Shown here in pieces: positions 1-4,828 of a stretch of DNA of 7,817 bases. The DNA is taken from NCBI GenBank assembly GCA_938091475.1, contig CALLJI010000100.1, forward strand, positions 1-7,817, in the 5' to 3' direction. Position 1 is the stretch's first letter. The number at the start of each line of letters is the position of its first letter. The stretch comes from an uncultured Caldimicrobium sp. Its GTDB lineage: Bacteria > Desulfobacterota > Thermodesulfobacteria > Thermodesulfobacteriales > Thermodesulfobacteriaceae. The notes under the pieces are model-generated. The model worked only from the letters and a program-made list of their open reading frames with translations. It made no database searches and was not told the DNA's origin. The position numbers and the translations under genes are program-made.

Positions 1-1130
1 GCTATGCTCTTTGCTCCTTTGCTTTTGGCTAATCTCAAACTGGCTAAAGTATCAGCGGTCTCACCGGATTGAGAAATACTAATAAAGAGGTTTTTTTCGG
101 TAAGGAGTGGATTGCGATAGCGAAATTCTGAAGCAAGCTCTACCTCTACAGGTAAAGATAAAGTCCTTTCAAATAAATACTTACCTACCAAGCAGGCATG
201 ATAGGAAGTTCCACAGGCAACTAGATAAATCCTTTGAAAATCTCTATCTAACCACTCTAAGGGAAGCCCTTCTTGAGAAAAGTCCACCTCTTTTTTTTCT
301 AAATCAATTCTTCCAAGAAGGGTATTTTGTATGGCTTGGGGCTGCTCAAAGATCTCCTTAAGCATAAAATGGGGATATCCACCCTTTTCTGCCTGAGAAA
401 GATCCCAATTTATTTCAACGATCTGAAAATCCCTTTCTTTTCCATTAAAATCATAAATTTTCATTCCCCTTGCCGTCAAAATAGCTATGTCGCGGTCTTC
501 TAAGAAAATTACTCGTTTTGTAAATGGCAAAAGGGCTGGTATATCTGAAGCCAAAAAGTTTTCTTCAATTCCTACTCCGATAACTAAGGGACTTTGATAT
601 CTTGCAAGATAAATCCTGTCTGGTTCATCTGAGGAAATTAGAGCAAGAGCAAAGGCACCTTGCAATTCTCTTATAGCTTTTAAGAAAGCCTCTTTTAAAG
701 GCATACCCTCATTTAAGTAGTCTTCAATTAGATGGACTACCACTTCTGTGTCTGTGGCAGAGACAAATCTATGCCCCTTTTTGGAAAGCCTTTCCTTTAA
801 TTGGTAGTAATTTTCAATAATGCCATTGTGCACTAGGGCTAACTTACCAGTGCAATCAAGGTGAGGATGTGCATTTTCGTCTGAGGGTTCCCCATGGGTT
901 GCCCAACGAGTATGCCCAAGCCCAGGAGCTCTCACTCCCTCCCTCTCTTTCACAAAAAGCTTTTCCTCTAAGTGATATACCCTACCCTTCACCTTAGTGA
1001 TCTCTATCTTTGTATCCCTAAAATAAACCACACCTGCTGAATCATAACCTCTATACTCAAGTCTTCTCAATCCCTCTAAAAGCACTGGCCAAAGGGCCCT
1101 TTTTCCAATGTAACCTACTATGCCACACAT
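1..1130 (-). CDS. glmS: Glutamine--fructose-6-phosphate aminotransferase (isomerizing), 5' part, cut by left window edge
   Basis: GlmS makes glucosamine-6-phosphate from fructose-6-phosphate and glutamine, the first committed step towards UDP-GlcNAc for peptidoglycan and LPS. I translated this frame by hand: it opens with ATG at 1130 and stays open to the left edge, giving 376 codons of a family usually about 600 long. The class II glutaminase domain begins MCGIVGYIG, with the nucleophile Cys2 exposed after Met removal. It contains RWATHGEP (about residues 75-82), HNGIIENY (about 101-108) and a conserved Asp near 127. A linker with FMLKEIFEQP follows, then the start of the first SIS sugar-isomerase domain with VACGTSYHA and SISQSGETADT. 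The second SIS domain and the C-terminus lie outside the window. The gene starts 6 bases after the HNH gene stop, with only a weak AAGG ahead of the ATG, so translation is probably coupled. There is no room for a glmS ribozyme in front of it. The identification is very secure. Confidence 0.97.
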   Translation of the reverse strand, partial: MCGIVGYIGKRALWPVLLEGLRRLEYRGYDSAGVVYFRDTKIEITKVKGRVYHLEEKLFVKEREGVRAPGLGHTRWATHGEPSDENAHPHLDCTGKLALVHNGIIENYYQLKERLSKKGHRFVSATDTEVVVHLIEDYLNEGMPLKEAFLKAIRELQGAFALALISSDEPDRIYLARYQSPLVIGVGIEENFLASDIPALLPFTKRVIFLEDRDIAILTARGMKIYDFNGKERDFQIVEINWDLSQAEKGGYPHFMLKEIFEQPQAIQNTLLGRIDLEKKEVDFSQEGLPLEWLDRDFQRIYLVACGTSYHACLVGKYLFERTLSLPVEVELASEFRYRNPLLTEKNLFISISQSGETADTLASLRLAKSKGAKSI

Positions 1131-1136
1131 AGCCTT

Positions 1137-1442
1137 TTATTCTCCTTCCCTTCTTTTAAGCTTCTCTAAATATTCTTCCCATTCCCAAGGTGATAAATAT
1201 TTCTTTTTAGCATTACACTCCCTACAGGCTGGAACAATATTTTCTCGCGTAGATAATCCCCATCTACTCAGTGGAATTTTGTGATCCATTGTTAATTCCT
1301 CTGGAGAAACCTTTTTCCCACAATAATAACACATACCCTTTTCCAGCTTTCTTCTCCACCAGCGCGTTTTCTTTAAACTCCTTGCCTTTTCTTTTTCCCG
1401 CTTGATGTGCTCAGCTAAACTTATATACTTTTCTCTTATCAT
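1137..1442 (-). CDS. Small HNH endonuclease-like protein with paired CxxC motifs
   Basis: This 101-residue protein has the HNH/zinc-ribbon layout: C38-x2-C41, then D53-H54 in MDHKIPLSRWG, then N68, and C73-x2-C76 followed by N77. The two CxxC pairs probably bind a structural zinc. D53-H54 and N68 match the metal-binding and catalytic ββα-metal core of McrA/HNH_5-type nucleases. The first 35 residues are Lys/Arg-rich, including a TRWWRRK segment, and could contact nucleic acid. The start ATG overlaps the cmk stop by four bases (ATGA), which indicates translational coupling. glmS starts 6 bases after its stop. No restriction methylase, toxin partner or phage gene is nearby, so it is probably a resident housekeeping-operon gene rather than part of a defence or mobile module, but its substrate is unknown. 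The family call is strong; nuclease activity is inferred. Confidence 0.85.
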   Translation of the reverse strand: MIREKYISLAEHIKREKEKARSLKKTRWWRRKLEKGMCYYCGKKVSPEELTMDHKIPLSRWGLSTRENIVPACRECNAKKKYLSPWEWEEYLEKLKRREGE

Positions 1443-2104
1443 AGTCCATCTTTTATAATGGATGAAATTTTTTCCAATACCTCCTCTAAACTTAAATTAG
1501 TGGTATCTATAACTATAGCCTCTTTTGGAATAACTAAAGGGGCTACCTCTCGCTCGCTGTCTTTTTTATCTCTAAACTGAAGATTTTTTATTACCTCCTT
1601 TAAGCTTCTCTCAGGAAAATCTTTAAGCCTTCTCTGTGCCCTCTCTATCAAATCTGCAGTAAGAAAAATTTTCAAATGTGCCTCAGGAAAAACTACACTT
1701 CCCATATCTCTTCCTTCTGTAATTACTCTTTTTCCACGAATAAGCTCTCGTAAAAACTTAGTAATTTCCTCTCGTATAAGAGGATTTGCCGAAACCTCAG
1801 ATACATAAGCCTCAACTTCTTTTGACCTTAACTCTTCCTGCAAAATCTTTCCTTCATAAATTATAAAAGTCCCATCAGAAGATAAAGTTACAGTTATTTT
1901 ACTTAAAAGTTCTTTTATTTTTCTTCTAAATTGTTCATCTATTGAGAATTTAGTTATTTTTTCTTTAAGCATTAAATAGGTTATAGCACGATATAAGGCT
2001 CCGGATTCCAGTAGACTTAAATCAAATTTTTTGGCTAAAGCTCTCGCGACTGTGGTTTTGCCGGAACCAGCTGGTCCATCAATGGTGATAATAAAGTTTT
2101 CCAT
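1439..2104 (-). CDS. cmk: Cytidylate kinase
   Basis: Cmk phosphorylates CMP and dCMP with ATP, recycling pyrimidine monophosphates for RNA, DNA and CDP-lipid synthesis in the cytosol. The 221-residue length is close to the bacterial norm of about 225. The Walker A loop is GPAGSGKTT (residues 10-18). The CMP-binding SGALYRA follows at 34-40, GRDMGSVVFPEA at 131-142, an LKIFLTAD strand at 144-151, and the Arg-rich lid segment RDKKDSERE at about 178-186. The C-terminal DTTNLSLEEV (200-209) is also typical. One conservative change is visible: the acidic residue before SGA is Glu33, where E. coli Cmk has Asp. The ATG directly abuts the stop of the HMA gene and the ribosome-binding site is weak; the 3' end overlaps the HNH gene by 4 bases. 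The identification is secure. Confidence 0.96.
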   Translation of the reverse strand: MENFIITIDGPAGSGKTTVARALAKKFDLSLLESGALYRAITYLMLKEKITKFSIDEQFRRKIKELLSKITVTLSSDGTFIIYEGKILQEELRSKEVEAYVSEVSANPLIREEITKFLRELIRGKRVITEGRDMGSVVFPEAHLKIFLTADLIERAQRRLKDFPERSLKEVIKNLQFRDKKDSEREVAPLVIPKEAIVIDTTNLSLEEVLEKISSIIKDGL

Positions 2105-2311
2105 TTATATTTCTACTTTATAACCGTAAGCTTCTATGTTTGTTTTTATCTCCTCTAAAGATAAATCCTCTTCCTTCTCAAAACTAACTTTCCCAGTTTT
2201 TAAATCAACAGAAACATTTTTGGCTTTGCCCGTGCTGAGAATAGCTCTTTCTACTCTTTTTACGCAATGTTCACAGGTCATTCCTTTGACTATAATTTCA
2301 ATTTTCTCCAT
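2105..2311 (-). CDS. Heavy-metal-associated (HMA) domain protein, copper-chaperone-like (CopZ type)
   Basis: The 68-residue protein is a single ferredoxin-like HMA fold of the CopZ/Atx1 type. The metal-binding loop GMTCEHC has C13 and C16 as soft-metal ligands, normally for Cu(I). The rest matches the family pattern: VKRVERAI in helix 1, VSVDLKTGKVSFE in strands 2-3, and a C-terminal AYGYKVEI in which the Tyr lies near the metal site. Such proteins usually pass copper to a P-type ATPase or a repressor, but neither CopA nor CsoR/CopY is present in the window. It starts one base after the methyltransferase stop, with a good AAGGAG site lying inside that gene's 3' end, and cmk begins immediately after its own stop. 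The fold and metal binding are confident; the metal and partner are not known from this sequence. Confidence 0.92.
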   Translation of the reverse strand: MEKIEIIVKGMTCEHCVKRVERAILSTGKAKNVSVDLKTGKVSFEKEEDLSLEEIKTNIEAYGYKVEI

Positions 2312-2312
2312 C

Positions 2313-3179
2313 TTAGAACTCCTTTTTTTTAATAAAAAGTGCTCCTATTCGAACCTTAGTTTTATTTTCAATGATTCCATCCTTTACCCTTTCTTCTAAA
2401 AATTTTAGGATGGCCTGTTCTTTCTTGGCAGAAATTTTATATCCCTTGCTTTCTAATCTAAACTTCAGTTTTTTCCAAAATCTGTCAACAGGGCTTTTTT
2501 TCTCAAAGTAGCCTTCATAAAATTTTGCATCTCCGGGATTTCCAAATGTATAAAAATAATTAAAAAGTAAAAAAAATCCAGGTTGAGGCTCCTTTATTAC
2601 CCTTTTAAAAAAGGTTCTTTCAATAGTAGCATAAAGCAAGTTTTCTCTTAATCCAGCCCATTGTACAGCGATAAAAAATTTATTAGCATATTTGTAAAGC
2701 CTTGAGACTTCCTTTAAATCCCTCAAAATGGGGGTCATAGAAACAAATACAGTGTCAAAATTTTGAGAAGGATGATATTTTCTCCAATCAGCCTCAATAA
2801 GAGTGATGTTTCTTAAATTGTTCCTTTGAATTTTTTGGTTTAAAATCTCAAGCATAGCAGGTGATATATCTAAGGCATAGAGGTACGAAACTTTGGGTGC
2901 AATTTTTATGGTATAAGAACCTGTTCCACATCCCACATCGAAAAAGGTAAAATCTTTATTAAGGGCTCCTCTTTTTTCCATCTCATTAATTATATCCTCT
3001 TGCATTTGTTTGTAGAAAGGACTTTCCTCAAGTTCATCATATTCACAAGCTATAAGTTCCCAGAAATCCTTTTTGAGATAGCTTTTGCTCTCCTTTTTTC
3101 TCTCTTGGGATAAAGAAATCCAGAAGGAGGCTTTTAAAAGCTTATTTAACAGAGCTTTCTCTTTTTGGTAGGAGTTCAT
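2313..3179 (-). CDS. Class I SAM-dependent methyltransferase, substrate unknown
   Basis: From the ATG at 3179 this encodes 288 residues. The Rossmann-type SAM site is clear: motif I FFDVGCGTGSY (about residues 79-89, D81 first acidic), the acidic end of strand 2 in LYALDISPAML, and EADWRKY as the later adenine-side acidic motif. These point to a UbiE/ArsM-like fold. The C-terminal third (FYEGYFEKK to the end) is charged and helical and does not identify a substrate. Arsenic methyltransferase is unlikely, since only two cysteines are visible, one of them in motif I. The frame also permits TTG at 3197 and GTG at 3191, but the first ATG is 3179. All choices overlap the nusB end, by 38 bases with ATG, and none has a convincing ribosome-binding site, so coupled translation is likely. 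The gene ends in a run of eight A then GGAG, which doubles as the ribosome-binding site of the HMA gene. The fold call is firm; the function is open. Confidence 0.88.
   Translation of the reverse strand: MNSYQKEKALLNKLLKASFWISLSQERKKESKSYLKKDFWELIACEYDELEESPFYKQMQEDIINEMEKRGALNKDFTFFDVGCGTGSYTIKIAPKVSYLYALDISPAMLEILNQKIQRNNLRNITLIEADWRKYHPSQNFDTVFVSMTPILRDLKEVSRLYKYANKFFIAVQWAGLRENLLYATIERTFFKRVIKEPQPGFFLLFNYFYTFGNPGDAKFYEGYFEKKSPVDRFWKKLKFRLESKGYKISAKKEQAILKFLEERVKDGIIENKTKVRIGALFIKKKEF
2319..2324 (-). promoter_or_regulatory. Ribosome-binding site of the HMA gene inside the methyltransferase 3' end
   Basis: AAGGAG on the minus strand lies seven bases before the ATG at 2311. It sits within the last codons of the methyltransferase and directly after a run of A, so it both fixes the HMA start and codes for the Lys-Glu end of the upstream protein. 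Confidence 0.75.
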
Positions 3180-3573
3180 TTTTATAGACACTATCAAGAA
3201 TTCCGTTTATAAAGGCTTGAGATTCATCAGTGCCGTAAATTTTGGCTAATTCAATAGCCTCATTGATACTTACTATCGGAGGAATATCCGGTCTAAAAAA
3301 AAATTCATAAAGGGCCATTCTTAAAATATTTTTATCATTTATATTTAATCTCTCTAAGGACCATTTTTTGCAATATTTTTTAATCATTCCATCCAAAAAT
3401 TTTTGATTACTTATAATTCCTTTTAAGAGTTCTTCTGCAAAGGATAAGCTTTGCTCCTCCTTTATATTTAAGTAATTTTTGTAGTTTTCTAAAGCTTCTT
3501 GGATATCTGTCTTAGTAACCTCAATTTGGTACAATATTTGCATTGCTATTTCTCTTCCCTTTCTCCTTAGCAT
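3142..3573 (-). CDS. nusB: Transcription antitermination factor NusB
   Basis: NusB binds boxA RNA together with ribosomal protein S10 (NusE) and promotes antitermination and correct processing of rRNA transcripts. The 143-residue all-helical protein has the N-terminal basic RRKGRE segment (residues 3-8), followed by AMQILYQ. It also has the strongly conserved C-terminal half: NILRMALYE (82-90), DIPPIVSINEAIELAKIYG and FINGILD (121-127). The length is normal. The ATG at 3573 gives the usual NusB N-terminus and lies three bases after the GAPDH stop; the AT-only stretch ahead of it has no Shine-Dalgarno, so expression probably depends on ribosomes finishing the upstream gene. The last 38 bases or more are shared with the methyltransferase gene. 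A nine-base homopolymer (A on plus, T in the gene) at 3295-3303 encodes the Phe triplet at residues 91-93. The identification is secure. Confidence 0.96.
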   Translation of the reverse strand: MLRRKGREIAMQILYQIEVTKTDIQEALENYKNYLNIKEEQSLSFAEELLKGIISNQKFLDGMIKKYCKKWSLERLNINDKNILRMALYEFFFRPDIPPIVSINEAIELAKIYGTDESQAFINGILDSVYKNELLPKRESSVK

Positions 3574-3576
3574 AAA

Positions 3577-4815
3577 TTAAATTAACTTCTCAGCTATGTA
3601 AACTGTTAAATCACCCATCATATGAGTGAAAGAGGCAAGTTCGTTATCATACCAACCATATACTACCACCTGGGTGATGGGAATTTCAATTTGAGTAGAA
3701 GCAATTTTCTGAGCCTCTTCTGGACTTAAAGCTTTACAAGCTTTCACTAAATCTACTTTAGCCATAGCAGTTCTGGTATGCGTTTCCCTACCTTCAATTA
3801 TAGCTGCTGCCCTGGGATATCCAATAATATCTGTGGATACATTCTGTTCCATAGAGAAGACAAGAAAATCTTTATACTTAGTTTCTGCAGCTTCTTTATA
3901 AATTTGGTTAATTAAATCTTTATTAATGTGATTTTCTATACTCTCATCCTGAATATTTACAGTTAAAATGATTAAACTGCCAGTAGTTAAGGGCACTCTA
4001 ACGCTTTCTGCCATAAAACCAATTCTTTTCATTTCAGGTATAACCAAAGCTAAGGCTTCAGCTGCACCAGTAGTAGTAAGGATTATATTATTAAAAACAC
4101 TTCTTGCCCTTCTCAAATCCTTTTCTCCTTCCTTGGGGACTCTATCTAAAATAGATTGTGAAGCTGTAGTGGCATGTACAGTAACCATAGCAGCAGATAA
4201 GATTCTATCAGGACCAAAATAATCAAGAAGTGGTTTCATCATATAAGCAAGACAGGTTGTAGTACAAGAGGCAGACGAAATGATGTGATGCCTCTCAGGC
4301 TGATAGGCCTCTTCATTTATTCCATAAACCATTGTAATTGAGTCTTCGGGAAGGGTTTTATCTTTATTTTTGATTTTAAAGGGGGCAGATACTATCACCT
4401 TCTCAGCTCCTGCAACTAAATGACCTCTGGCTGAACCTTTGGGATCCATAGGGTCAACCGTAGGATCTCTAAATTTCCCCGTGCAATCAACCACTAATCT
4501 TACGCCTTCTTGTCTCCATTCAATATCTTTGGGATTTCTGTTCTGCATTAAAAACTTTACCATGACCCCATCAATTACCATTGTCTTTTCTTTTTCATCT
4601 ATATTTTCAATCACCCTTTTAGATCTATAACCATATAACCAAACAGGAAGCCATCCATAGGTGCTATCTTTTTCTATGTATTCAGCTAAATCTGTAAAGG
4701 AGGTGCCTACCTCTCTTCCTAAATTCACTACTATTTCAGAAAAATATTTTCTTCCTATATGATGCCAAAGGGTGAGCTTACCGATTCTGCCTAATCCATT
4801 AATTCCTAATTTCAT
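3577..4815 (-). CDS. gap: Extended class I glyceraldehyde-3-phosphate dehydrogenase (GAPDH-like)
   Basis: GAPDH interconverts glyceraldehyde-3-phosphate, phosphate and NAD(P)+ with 1,3-bisphosphoglycerate in glycolysis and gluconeogenesis. Conserved elements are NGLGRIG (6-12), the active-site SASCTTTC with nucleophile C184, the activating H214 in VTVHATT, the phosphate-site R273 in VRVPLTTGS, and YDNE near the C-terminus. The protein has 412 residues against about 335 for ordinary GapA: about 35 extra lie before the catalytic Cys and about 44 after it. The usual SCTTNC is SCTTTC here. The NAD-selective Asp of the NDL motif is absent; the sequence reads VVNLGRE, with L32 in that place, so cofactor use may differ. 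It follows the dikinase by 13 bases with a strong ribosome-binding site, and nusB follows by 3 bases. I recall similar long forms in deltaproteobacteria, but cannot verify this here. The family is certain; the exact reaction, preferred direction and cofactor are inference. Confidence 0.9.
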   Translation of the reverse strand: MKLGINGLGRIGKLTLWHHIGRKYFSEIVVNLGREVGTSFTDLAEYIEKDSTYGWLPVWLYGYRSKRVIENIDEKEKTMVIDGVMVKFLMQNRNPKDIEWRQEGVRLVVDCTGKFRDPTVDPMDPKGSARGHLVAGAEKVIVSAPFKIKNKDKTLPEDSITMVYGINEEAYQPERHHIISSASCTTTCLAYMMKPLLDYFGPDRILSAAMVTVHATTASQSILDRVPKEGEKDLRRARSVFNNIILTTTGAAEALALVIPEMKRIGFMAESVRVPLTTGSLIILTVNIQDESIENHINKDLINQIYKEAAETKYKDFLVFSMEQNVSTDIIGYPRAAAIIEGRETHTRTAMAKVDLVKACKALSPEEAQKIASTQIEIPITQVVVYGWYDNELASFTHMMGDLTVYIAEKLI

Positions 4816-4819
4816 AAGA

Positions 4820-4826
4820 CCCTCCC
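4820..4826 (-). promoter_or_regulatory. Strong ribosome-binding site of the GAPDH gene
   Basis: In the 13-base gap between the dikinase stop and the GAPDH start the minus strand reads GGGAGGG, four bases before the ATG at 4815. It is one of the two clear Shine-Dalgarno sites seen in the window and supports that start. It suggests that GAPDH is translated well and independently of the upstream gene. Confidence 0.8.
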
Positions 4827-4828
4827 TT

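Noticed and set aside
107..361. Plus-strand open frame of 84 codons
   Set aside because: It lies antisense to the well-conserved glmS frame, has no recognisable domain, and is a shadow of that gene.
1131..1136. Possible glmS ribozyme ahead of glmS
   Set aside because: Only six bases separate the HNH stop from the glmS start, and the upstream sequence is coding, so the ribozyme cannot fit.
1137..1442. HNH gene as a homing endonuclease or phage terminase-associated nuclease
   Set aside because: There is no intron or intein boundary, phage gene or cos-like context, and its codon style and coupling match the operon.
1439..2104. Adenylate kinase or other P-loop NMP kinase as an alternative to Cmk
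   Set aside because: The SGALYRA, GRDMGSVVFP and RDKKDSER motifs together are specific to the cytidylate kinase family.
2136..2399. Plus-strand open frame of 87 codons across the HMA and methyltransferase genes
   Set aside because: It is antisense to two supported genes; its Phe/Ser-rich composition is what antisense Lys/Glu codons produce.
3968..4630. Two plus-strand open frames (3968-4222 and 4439-4630) inside gap
   Set aside because: Both are antisense to conserved GAPDH motifs, with no independent start signal or domain.
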